Below, one piece after another: positions 1 through 5,134 of a stretch of 5,809 bases of DNA (position 1 is its first letter; every line of letters begins with the position of its first letter). A program made the position numbers and the translations under genes. Origin of the DNA: Acidobacteriota bacterium (lineage in GTDB: Bacteria; Acidobacteriota; Terriglobia; Terriglobales; Acidobacteriaceae); assembly GCA_025353435.1 (NCBI GenBank), contig JANXQR010000013.1, positions 1-5,809 of the forward strand. The letters run 5' to 3'. Below the pieces are notes generated by a model that was given only the letters and a program-made list of their open reading frames with translations, had not been told where the DNA came from and made no database searches.

Positions 1-406
1 CCTCCGCCACCGGCAGCACAACGCCTGAGACGATCCGAAACTCGCCAGCCGCCACCTTGATCTCCGGCGAGGCAAATGTCCCCATTCCCGGCCCAGTCAC
101 CGTCACCTTGAATTTCCCCGGAGTGAGGCCCGCGAAGTTGAATTGCCCGTCGCCGCGCGTCACCACCACCTGCTCGTGACCCCCATCCTCGTCGGTCAGC
201 GCCACCCGCGCTCCCTCAATGATGTCGCCGTTGGTGTCCAGCACCGTTCCTGAAACCTTCCCTGAAGCCCCAGGCGCATCCGGCAAAACCACAGGGCTCG
301 CCGATTGGGAGCCTGCAGACTGCGATTGCATCGGAACGCTGAAAGCCGAGAGCGCCAGAACCAAGGCTCCGGCAATCGAAATCAGACCTGTATGGAAATC
401 ACGCAT
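1..406 (-). CDS. Secreted carboxypeptidase-regulatory-like domain protein, N-terminal part (cut by window edge)
   Basis: The reading frame starts at the ATG 406-404 on the minus strand and is still open at base 2, giving 135 residues of a longer protein. Residues 1-30 look like a Sec signal peptide: a short basic start (MRDFH), a hydrophobic core around residues 8-22 (LISIAGALVLALSAF), then a Ser/Gln/Ala-rich linker. Residues 50-133 read as a CarboxypepD_reg-like (Pfam PF13620-type) beta-sandwich, with the typical pattern SGTVLDTNGDIIEGARVAL, a GDGQFNFAGLTPGKFKVTV strand pair, and a closing strand. In Acidobacteriota this module often sits at the N-terminus of Oar-like TonB-dependent receptors. 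It also occurs in shorter secreted proteins whose domain ends much as here (AAGEFRIVSGVVLPVA). The missing C-terminus decides between them. The Shine-Dalgarno site is weak (CGAGAA just upstream). No partner gene is visible, and TetR lies 333 bp upstream on the same strand. Confidence 0.8.
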   Translation of the reverse strand, partial: MRDFHTGLISIAGALVLALSAFSVPMQSQSAGSQSASPVVLPDAPGASGKVSGTVLDTNGDIIEGARVALTDEDGGHEQVVVTRGDGQFNFAGLTPGKFKVTVTGPGMGTFASPEIKVAAGEFRIVSGVVLPVAE

Positions 407-433
407 AATTCTCGAATCGAAAATGAAACAAAA

Positions 434-462
434 TCTATATCGAACCCTCTGCTGAACAATAA
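434..462 (-). promoter_or_regulatory. Possible promoter for the secreted-protein gene
   Basis: On the minus strand a TATAGA hexamer (439-434) lies 17 bp from a poor -35 match, TTATTG (462-457). This would place the transcript start about 20 nt before the ATG at 406. The -10 is reasonable but the -35 is weak, so this is only a candidate. The area is clearly more AT-rich than the flanking genes. Confidence 0.25.
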
Positions 463-616
463 ACCGAAATACCACCATACCTCCTTGCGTGTACAAGTGG
501 CTCGTGCAATCGTGCGAAGTCCTAATCAATCGTACTTCACACGCACATTAGCTTCTGATGCAGGATGGACGTCTTATTGTCGGCTCTGTGATCGATTGTG
601 TGCATAAAATCTTCCT

Positions 617-634
617 CATGACTTGTTTGTCATG
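617..634. repeat. Perfect 6-bp inverted repeat (hairpin or operator)
   Basis: CATGAC (617-622) and GTCATG (629-634) are perfect inverse copies around the 6-nt loop TTGTTT. Outside them CTTC (611-614) can pair with a downstream GAAG, leaving unequal internal loops. No T-run follows on either strand, so a standard intrinsic terminator is unlikely. It lies between the end of tetR and the start of the secreted-protein gene and could be a binding site or an RNA hairpin. The role is unknown. Confidence 0.4.
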
Positions 635-690
635 TCAAAGAAGAGCCAGGAGTTTTGTATACGGACTCTGTCGCAAGCCGCGACAGCATA

Positions 691-734
691 TATCTTGTAG
701 CGGCCGCGGCCTTCGTCGTTCAACCGTTCAAGCC
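691..734 (-). pseudogene. Orphan 3'-end remnant of a second bifunctional-nuclease (DUF151) gene
   Basis: These 44 bases align without gaps to 2648-2691, the end of the intact bifunctional-nuclease gene: 36 of 44 are identical, including a 12-base exact run (711-722). Read on the minus strand in the matching frame it gives RLERLNDEGRGRYKI, against WLEGLNDEDLGRYKM in the intact protein. Several differences are synonymous or conservative, but the final Met codon and the stop are changed, and the frame runs on. Upstream of it a TGA in the same frame falls inside the 3' end of tetR, so only the last 15 or so codons remain. It begins 5 bases after the tetR stop codon. What is seen is the repeat. 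That it derives from a whole lost paralogue, or from insertion at the gene's 3' end, is inference. Confidence 0.75.
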
Positions 735-739
735 GATCT

Positions 740-1354
740 TTATTCCTTCTGCGACTTCATCGACAGCGCCGCGAAGCCCGCCCGGATTACTTCGTCCGAC
801 ACCAGTTCGGGCGTCAACAGTCGGTGGAACACCAACCCTTCGATCAGCGCGTGAATGACCCGCACCATCTGATCCGCCGGCATCGGAAGGTCTTCCGCCT
901 TGGTCACCGAGAGGAGCCATTGCTCACCGAACGTGTAACTTTGCGCCGTGACCTCTCTCACTTTTACGCGCATCTCTTCGTGGGTAAGCGCGTATGCCAG
1001 ACCCGTTAAACGGCCCACCGCTACCGCACTCCGCTCGGGTATTGCAGCGATCGTCGCATCCGCCATCGCGCGCATGATCTCCGCAAAGCTGGAACCAGGT
1101 TTTACCTGCGGCTTGATGGGAGGCCAGTAGGTCTGTCCCAATGAGATGAAAAGCTCGTCGCGGTTCTTGAAGTTGCCGTAAATGGCTCCCGTGGTCATTC
1201 CCGCCCTCACGGCAATGTCCTCCAACGTTGTGTGCTCGTGCCCCTTTTCGCGGATGAGCGAGCGGGCGGCCTCAAGGAGCTTGGTGCGTGTACGGTCTCG
1301 CTTATCGCCCTTGGGCTGGCGGCGAAGTGAGACTGCTTCGGATTCTTGCGTCAT
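740..1354 (-). CDS. TetR/AcrR-family transcriptional repressor
   Basis: The protein has 204 residues, a typical TetR length. A basic N-terminal tail (RRQPKGDKRDRTRTK, residues 11-25) leads into the DNA-binding domain at about 24-70. The helix-turn-helix lies at about 43-65 (TLEDIAVRAGMTTGAIYGNF, then KNRDEL), with the conserved G-x-IYGNF recognition-helix pattern. Residues 75-200 form the all-helical, poorly conserved ligand/dimer domain, so no inducer can be named. The ATG at 1354 is the first start in frame and has no clear Shine-Dalgarno site (AATCAAGCC precedes it), so a very short leader is plausible. It is transcribed away from the serine-hydrolase gene across a 61-bp spacer holding an operator-like dyad. 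The usual arrangement is that such a repressor controls its divergent neighbour and itself, and this is the best inference here. Confidence 0.92.
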   Translation of the reverse strand: MTQESEAVSLRRQPKGDKRDRTRTKLLEAARSLIREKGHEHTTLEDIAVRAGMTTGAIYGNFKNRDELFISLGQTYWPPIKPQVKPGSSFAEIMRAMADATIAAIPERSAVAVGRLTGLAYALTHEEMRVKVREVTAQSYTFGEQWLLSVTKAEDLPMPADQMVRVIHALIEGLVFHRLLTPELVSDEVIRAGFAALSMKSQKE

Positions 1355-1357
1355 GGC

Positions 1358-1386
1358 TTGATTTTATAATAAATCTATTTTATAGT
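1358..1386 (+). promoter_or_regulatory. Promoter of the serine-hydrolase gene
   Basis: TTGATT (1358-1363) and TATAGT (1381-1386) are good sigma-70-type -35 and -10 hexamers with the ideal 17-bp spacer. Transcription would start near 1393 and give a leader of about 23 nt containing the GAGGA ribosome site. The promoter lies in the short spacer shared with tetR, and its whole spacer falls inside the dyad at 1362-1389. Confidence 0.6.
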
Positions 1387-1389
1387 AAA
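1362..1389. promoter_or_regulatory. Probable TetR operator: 28-bp partial dyad made of two 12-bp direct repeats
   Basis: TTTTATAATAAA (1362-1373) and TTTTATAGTAAA (1378-1389) are direct repeats differing by one base, 16 bp apart start to start. The same 28 bp also read as a partial palindrome, TTTnnTAnnAAAT-CT-ATTTnnTAnnAAA, with 10 of 14 positions paired. TetR dimers often bind such dyads, singly or as two dimers. The site covers the -35/-10 interval of the hydrolase promoter and ends 8 bp from the tetR start codon, so binding could block both directions. Binding itself is inferred. Confidence 0.55.
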
Positions 1390-1405
1390 CCTACATTTTG
1401 ATCGT

Positions 1406-1410
1406 GAGGA
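1406..1410 (+). promoter_or_regulatory. Ribosome binding site that fixes the hydrolase start
   Basis: GAGGA lies 5 nt before the ATG at 1416. The frame can be extended to a TTG at 1398 or a GTG at 1404, but neither has a Shine-Dalgarno site at a usable distance, and the GTG overlaps this site. ATG 1416 is therefore preferred. Confidence 0.7.
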
Positions 1411-1415
1411 CTGAG

Positions 1416-2642
1416 ATGAGCACAGATACCGAAGTCAAACCCGACGTCAAAGCGCAATTGCAAAAGGTGGTTGACGCTGGCCAGCTCGCCGGCGCTGCCA
1501 CCCTGGTCTGGCGTAGTGGAGAGGCTCGGATTGTCTGTGCAGGCTGCCGGGACATCGAAGCCAATCTGCCAGTCGAGCGAGACACCATATTCAGGGTCGC
1601 CTCGATGACCAAGCCCATAACCTCCGTGGCGGCTCTCATGTTGGTCGATGAGGGCCGGATTGCACTCGCCGATCCAATTTCCCGCTATGCCCCGGAGTTC
1701 TCGCACATGAGCGTTTTGCTCTCTCCCAACGGCGGCCTCGACGAAACCGTCCCCGCAGAGCTCCCCATTACGTTTGAAGACCTGCTGACCCATCGGGCCG
1801 GATTTACCTACGGCGATTTTCATCGCGGCCCCATCGCCCAGGCGTACCGTGAGGCGCTTGGCGGAGATATTGACAGTGACATCGCCCCGGACGATTGGAT
1901 TGCACGGCTCGCGAAGCTGCCGTTGGTCGGACAACCAGGTTCAGCAATGTTTTACGGACGGTCGACAGACTTGCTCGGATTGCTGATCGCGAGAATCGAA
2001 AGGGACACCCTCGGAGCAGTAATGAAGCGGCGTATTTTCGACCCTCTGGGAATGAAGGATACGGGCTTTCTTGTCCCTCGCGCGAACTGGGATCGGCGCT
2101 CTGCGGCATATGGTTTCGACGAAGCGGGCCGTTTGATCAGGCGAGAAACATGGGGTGGGGTGGTGGTTGCAGAGCGGCCGGATGATATGGCCTACGAATC
2201 CGGCGGCGCCGGGCTTTTGACTACCCTCGACGACTACTTAAAATTTGCCCGGCTCTTTCTGGGCGACGGAAGCGTGGATGGCGCAAGGCTCTTGCGTCCG
2301 GAAACACTCGCCTCGATGATGACCAACCGACTCACCGAGAACCAGCCCGTGAACCCGGGATGGCTCGGACTGAAACCGGGTCGAGGATTTGGCTTGGGTG
2401 TCTCCGTGGTGCTTGAGACAAGCAAGGCCGACTTCATGCGGCGTGGCAGCGTGGGAACGGTCAGTTGGCCGGGCGCCTGGGGAGGATGGTGGCAGGCCGA
2501 TCCCCGTGAAGGTACGGTGCTGATTTTCCTGGCGCACAACATGGTCGATTTGGCGCAGATGACCAAAGGCATCGGTCTTGGCGTTTGGGAGGCGATCGAC
2601 ACGTTTCAGACCGCTTGTATTGCTCAACTTAATCCCGGCTGA
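1416..2642 (+). CDS. Class C beta-lactamase-fold serine hydrolase (PF00144 family)
   Basis: With the ATG at 1416 the product has 408 residues. The catalytic S-x-x-K is clear at S63-M-T-K66 in FRVASMTKPITSVAALMLVDEG. The second motif tyrosine is Y180 in FYGRSTDLLG, matching the YSN/YSxxx-x-LLG region of EstB-like esterases and class C enzymes but reading Y-G-R rather than Y-x-N. The third motif is of the W-x-G type (SWPGAWGGWWQADP, residues 350-363) in place of the lactamase KTG. LLTHRAGFTYG (123-133) is another family landmark. There is no signal peptide, so the enzyme is probably cytoplasmic and more likely an esterase, amidase or peptidase-like hydrolase than a periplasmic antibiotic lactamase. 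The substrate cannot be read from the sequence. It stands alone on its strand, divergent from tetR, and its stop is only 2 bp from the stop of the convergent nuclease gene, leaving no room for a terminator. Confidence 0.9.
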   Translation: MSTDTEVKPDVKAQLQKVVDAGQLAGAATLVWRSGEARIVCAGCRDIEANLPVERDTIFRVASMTKPITSVAALMLVDEGRIALADPISRYAPEFSHMSVLLSPNGGLDETVPAELPITFEDLLTHRAGFTYGDFHRGPIAQAYREALGGDIDSDIAPDDWIARLAKLPLVGQPGSAMFYGRSTDLLGLLIARIERDTLGAVMKRRIFDPLGMKDTGFLVPRANWDRRSAAYGFDEAGRLIRRETWGGVVVAERPDDMAYESGGAGLLTTLDDYLKFARLFLGDGSVDGARLLRPETLASMMTNRLTENQPVNPGWLGLKPGRGFGLGVSVVLETSKADFMRRGSVGTVSWPGAWGGWWQADPREGTVLIFLAHNMVDLAQMTKGIGLGVWEAIDTFQTACIAQLNPG

Positions 2643-2644
2643 AA

Positions 2645-3133
2645 CTACATTTTGTAACGGCCGAGGTCTTCGTCGTTCAGTCCTTCAAGCCAGCCGCGCA
2701 GCTGCTCGGTTGATGCGTTGTCCGCCGTTCCGCTGGTGTTGAGGCGGGCGGTGTCCATCACCTTCTTAGCCACGTAAATGGGGCAGTCAAACCGCAGAGC
2801 CAGAGCGATCGCGTCTGATGGACGGGCGTCCATCATCACGGTTTCTTCTCCCTGCTTCAGCCACAGAACAGCGTAAAACGTCTCATCGCGAAGCTCCGAA
2901 ATCACGACCCGTTCCAGCTCGGCATTCAGGTTGTGAATGAGGTTTCGCGCAAGGTCGTGGGTCATGGGACGCGGTGCAGCCAGCTTTTCAATCTCGAACG
3001 CAATGCTCTGCGCCTCGAAGATTCCCACCCAGATGGGCATGACCGTGTCGGAGGTGACGTCTTTCAACACCACGATGGGCATATTGGTGGCCGGGTCCAT
3101 CATGAGTCCGCGAATTCGAACCTCTACGTCCAT
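2645..3133 (-). CDS. Bifunctional nuclease family protein (BFN / DUF151)
   Basis: The product has 162 residues. The DUF151 (Pfam PF02577) domain fills about residues 4-125. Its landmarks are VVLKD (21-25), the IWVGIFEAQSIAFEIE block (34-49), RPMTHDL (55-61) and MDARPSDAIALALR (101-114). The founding plant BFN proteins have combined RNase and DNase activity. The bacterial members are widely conserved but their role is poorly known, so the nuclease function is by family only. After the domain comes a linker rich in Thr, Ser and Asn, then a short acidic/aromatic tail, EGLNDEDLGRYKM. The ATG has a strong AGGGGG ribosome site 5 nt upstream. It follows miaB on the same strand after 41 bp, and no terminator is visible between them, so co-transcription is likely. 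The last 44 bases before the stop recur as a diverged orphan copy at 691-734. Confidence 0.9.
   Translation of the reverse strand: MDVEVRIRGLMMDPATNMPIVVLKDVTSDTVMPIWVGIFEAQSIAFEIEKLAAPRPMTHDLARNLIHNLNAELERVVISELRDETFYAVLWLKQGEETVMMDARPSDAIALALRFDCPIYVAKKVMDTARLNTSGTADNASTEQLRGWLEGLNDEDLGRYKM
2648..2691 (-). repeat. Intact copy of the 44-bp direct repeat (nuclease gene 3' end)
   Basis: This is the partner of 691-734, in the same orientation, with 36 of 44 positions identical. It encodes the last 15 codons of the nuclease except the stop. The two copies bracket tetR and the serine hydrolase, with 1,913 bp between them. Confidence 0.75.
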
Positions 3134-3174
3134 GCGCGCCCCCTGCCGTTCAGTTTAACCCGATTTTGCGATTC

Positions 3175-4494
3175 CTAGACAGCCTCGCCGACGAGGCTGT
3201 TTGGATGGGTGGCCGTGATCCGCACCTGGCGATAGCTCCCAGGCGCTGGCGCGATGGGCTGCGAGCACGTGAAGTTGACCGGCTTGTTCTGGCTGCTGCG
3301 CCCGGAAATCTGTCCGCGCGCCGGGTTTGCACCCTCAACCATTACTTCAATAATTTCGCCCAAATGCCTGGCGTAGTTCACTCTCTGAATCTCGCGCTGA
3401 CGGTCAAGCAGGCTTTGCAGCCGCTGCGCCTTCTCGGCATCCGCAATCGAATCGATCATCACCAGCGCCGGCGTATTCGGCCGCGCTGAATACTTGAAGC
3501 CGAAAACGCAATCGTATTGCACCTCGGCCAGCAGGTCCATCGTTTCAATAAACTCATCCGGAGTCTCGCCCGGAAAGCCAACGATAACGTCTGTCGAAAG
3601 CGAGATGGGCCGGCGCGCCGCCCTGATCCACGAGATGCGCTCCAAATACCAGTCGCGGGTGTACTCGCGATTCATCGCTTTCAATACCCGCGACGACCCG
3701 GACTGTACCGGCAGGTGCACATGGTCGCAAAGTGAAGGAAAGGCGTCGATAGCTTCAATAATGTCTTTTGTGAAGTGGCGCGGGTGGCTGGTTGTGAACC
3801 GCACGCGGCGAATTCCCTCAACCATGCCGACGGCGGCCAACAGCTCCGCGAACGACATTTTGCCGTCGGGATCCTGGTAGCTGTTTACGTTCTGGCCGAG
3901 GAGCTGAATCTCGGTGTAGCCCTGGTCGGCAATGCGACGCGCTTCCTCAAGCACTGAACTAGAGGTGCGGCTGCGCTCCTTGCCGCGAGTGTAGGGGACC
4001 ACGCAGTAGGAACAGAACTTGTCGCATCCTTCGATGATGGTTATGTAGCCGCGGTAGGGATTCTGGCGGGCCGTGAATTCGGTTTCGAACGTCTCATCGG
4101 TCTGGCGATCGTCCAGGCCGGTGATGCGATTCTCTCCGGCTTCGAGGCGGCTCAGCATTTCGGGGAGCTTGCGGTAAGACGCTGACCCGGAAACGAGCGA
4201 AACGTAGGGGGCGCGGTCGAAGATCTTCTCGCCCTCCTGCTGCGCCACGCAGCCGAGAACGCCGAAGCGCTTGCCGGACTTGAAGAGCTTTTTGTAGTCG
4301 TTGAGTCGGTTGAAGACCTTCTGCTCTGCTTTGTCGCGGATGGAGCAGGTGTTGTAGAGGATGAGGCCGGCTTCTTCTTCCGACTGGACTTGGCGGTAGC
4401 CCTCATGCTGGAGGGTGCCAATCACCTTCTCGGAGTCATGGGCGTTCATCTGGCAGCCGAAGGTTTCGAGGTAGAAGGTCTTTTCGGTTGCCAT
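3175..4494 (-). CDS. miaB: tRNA-2-methylthio-N6-dimethylallyladenosine synthase (MiaB)
   Basis: MiaB is a radical-SAM methylthiotransferase that adds the 2-methylthio group to N6-dimethylallyl-A37 of tRNAs reading UNN codons, which stabilises decoding. The 439-residue product is of normal length. The N-terminal MTTase domain supplies three cysteines for the auxiliary 4Fe-4S cluster: C14 (ETFGCQMNAHDSEK), C50 (NTCSIRDKA) and C82 (GVLGCVAQQ). The radical-SAM CxxxCxxC is C157-C161-C164 in EGCDKFCSYCVVPYTRG. LPVQSGSSRVLKAMNREYT (261-279) and FKYSARPNTPA (333-343) are characteristic of MiaB rather than RimO or MtaB. A TRAM-like RNA-binding domain occupies about 375-438. The frame can be extended to a TTG at 4536, but the ATG at 4494 begins exactly at the conserved start (MATEKTFYLETFGCQ). 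The Shine-Dalgarno site is poor. It heads a probable two-gene operon with the nuclease gene. Confidence 0.97.
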   Translation of the reverse strand: MATEKTFYLETFGCQMNAHDSEKVIGTLQHEGYRQVQSEEEAGLILYNTCSIRDKAEQKVFNRLNDYKKLFKSGKRFGVLGCVAQQEGEKIFDRAPYVSLVSGSASYRKLPEMLSRLEAGENRITGLDDRQTDETFETEFTARQNPYRGYITIIEGCDKFCSYCVVPYTRGKERSRTSSSVLEEARRIADQGYTEIQLLGQNVNSYQDPDGKMSFAELLAAVGMVEGIRRVRFTTSHPRHFTKDIIEAIDAFPSLCDHVHLPVQSGSSRVLKAMNREYTRDWYLERISWIRAARRPISLSTDVIVGFPGETPDEFIETMDLLAEVQYDCVFGFKYSARPNTPALVMIDSIADAEKAQRLQSLLDRQREIQRVNYARHLGEIIEVMVEGANPARGQISGRSSQNKPVNFTCSQPIAPAPGSYRQVRITATHPNSLVGEAV

Positions 4495-4504
4495 AGCAGT
4501 CCCG

Positions 4505-4510
4505 AGTATA
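4505..4510 (-). promoter_or_regulatory. Possible -10 element for miaB
   Basis: TATACT on the minus strand (4510-4505) is a good -10 match about 10 bp before the miaB ATG, and would give a nearly leaderless transcript. That fits the missing ribosome site. No good -35 hexamer is seen at 16-18 bp, so this is tentative. Confidence 0.3.
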
Positions 4511-4622
4511 GCGGAATTGCACCAAATGCTCCCCAAATGGCACTTTCACGCGCAAATAAAAAACGGTCATGTTGTTTGGAATGATGGCGGTACACACCGT
4601 AAAGGGGGGAATTTCGCGCCAA

Positions 4623-4638
4623 TGTGATGTGGATCACT
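4623..4638. promoter_or_regulatory. CRP/FNR-superfamily-like binding site
   Basis: TGTGA (4623-4627), six bases, then TCACT (4634-4638) matches the CRP half-sites TGTGA-N6-TCACA at 9 of 10 positions, and AA precedes it as in the long consensus. It lies about 129 bp upstream of the miaB start. No regulator gene is visible here, and the DNA specificity of this host's CRP-like proteins is unknown, so function is an inference. Confidence 0.35.
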
Positions 4639-4665
4639 TTTCACTGAGCAGTGGATGATGAACGA

Positions 4666-4694
4666 GTGAAGAAGTGAAGAAGTGAAGAAGTGAA
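4666..4694. repeat. 8-bp tandem repeat, about 3.6 copies
   Basis: GTGAAGAA is repeated three times without change (4666-4689) and followed by GTGAA. It lies in non-coding DNA about 170 bp upstream of miaB and could vary in copy number by slippage. There is no evidence of function. Confidence 0.85.
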
Positions 4695-4937
4695 CGGAAG
4701 TGCAACAGGCCGCAGACGAGCCTCGGGTGTTGTCGATGGGATCGTGGTTCGGTTGTCAAAGAGCTTTGGGCGAGGTTCTGCGCGGCACCGGATTTGAACA
4801 CGGACGCTTAGTCGAAGACTGCCTTTTCCTAGGAACTACTTTAAGTATGACAGATCCGAAGAATTAATAATGGATTTTCGAATATATTTGTTTTCAATAG
4901 AATGTGCATGTTACAACGATTTCCACAGGGTAGGCAC

Positions 4938-5124
4938 TTGACAAGCGAAAGACCGACGGATGGGTAGGTCGAGGAAAGAACTGGTGCTCTTTATTGAGCC
5001 CGTTGACAAGCTTGGTTTCGGACTCTGTGTTCAAGTCAGTGGTGACGGCAGGGGCATTTGGCTTCGGCCGATCCCGTTTGGGAGAGTGTTTTTCGAGGCA
5101 CGGTCCGAGCCTTCGGCATGGTTG
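4938..5124 (+). ncRNA. Candidate IS110 bridge-RNA locus (tentative)
   Basis: In IS110-group elements studied so far, such as IS621, a structured bridge RNA is encoded in the non-coding left end just before the recombinase gene and carries the target- and donor-binding loops. This stretch has that position and length. Visible structure: GAGCCCG (4996-5002) pairs with CGGACTC (5019-5025) at 6 of 7 positions around a 16-nt loop, and TCCC-GTTT-GGGA forms a tight hairpin near 5071-5082. The 9-mer TTGACAAGC occurs twice (4938, 5003). None of this proves a bridge RNA. The ends are guesses, and without the right end the guide loops cannot be matched to flanks. Confidence 0.25.
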
Positions 5125-5134
5125 AGGAGGGTCC

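Larger units (their letters stand above)
407..690. other. Intergenic stretch without a convincing gene
   Basis: Short open frames exist on the plus strand but have no start context, no recognisable protein and no conserved pattern. Apart from the candidate promoter at its left end and the hairpin at 617-634, the only structure noticed is a weak imperfect dyad around 510-546 (GTGC GAAGT ... ACTTC ... GCAC). The stretch most likely holds the 5' control region of the leftward secreted-protein gene. Confidence 0.5.
4495..4930. other. Long intergenic stretch between miaB and the IS110 remnant
   Basis: No frame here looks like a gene. The part next to miaB should hold its promoter. Further right come a CRP-like dyad, a short tandem repeat, a boxA-like word on the minus strand (4752-4764) and an AT-rich patch at about 4840-4920. 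The change in composition near 4840-4930 may mark the join between host sequence and the insertion element, but no terminal repeat or target duplication proves it. Confidence 0.45.

Noticed and set aside
1398..1415. Upstream TTG (1398) and GTG (1404) starts for the hydrolase
   Set aside because: Neither has a Shine-Dalgarno site, and the GAGGA at 1406-1410 serves ATG 1416.
1380..1934. 184-codon open frame antisense to the serine hydrolase
   Set aside because: It is a shadow of a clear PF00144 gene on the other strand, with no recognisable domain and no ribosome site.
4495..4536. TTG start at 4536 extending miaB by 14 residues
   Set aside because: The added residues do not belong to MiaB, whose conserved start begins right after the ATG at 4494.
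4770..4870. tRNA gene on the minus strand suggested by TTCAAATCC and GTGCCGCGCA
   Set aside because: Only 2 of 5 T-stem positions pair, no upstream sequence pairs with the supposed acceptor strand, and no anticodon arm forms. At most it is a decayed 3' fragment.
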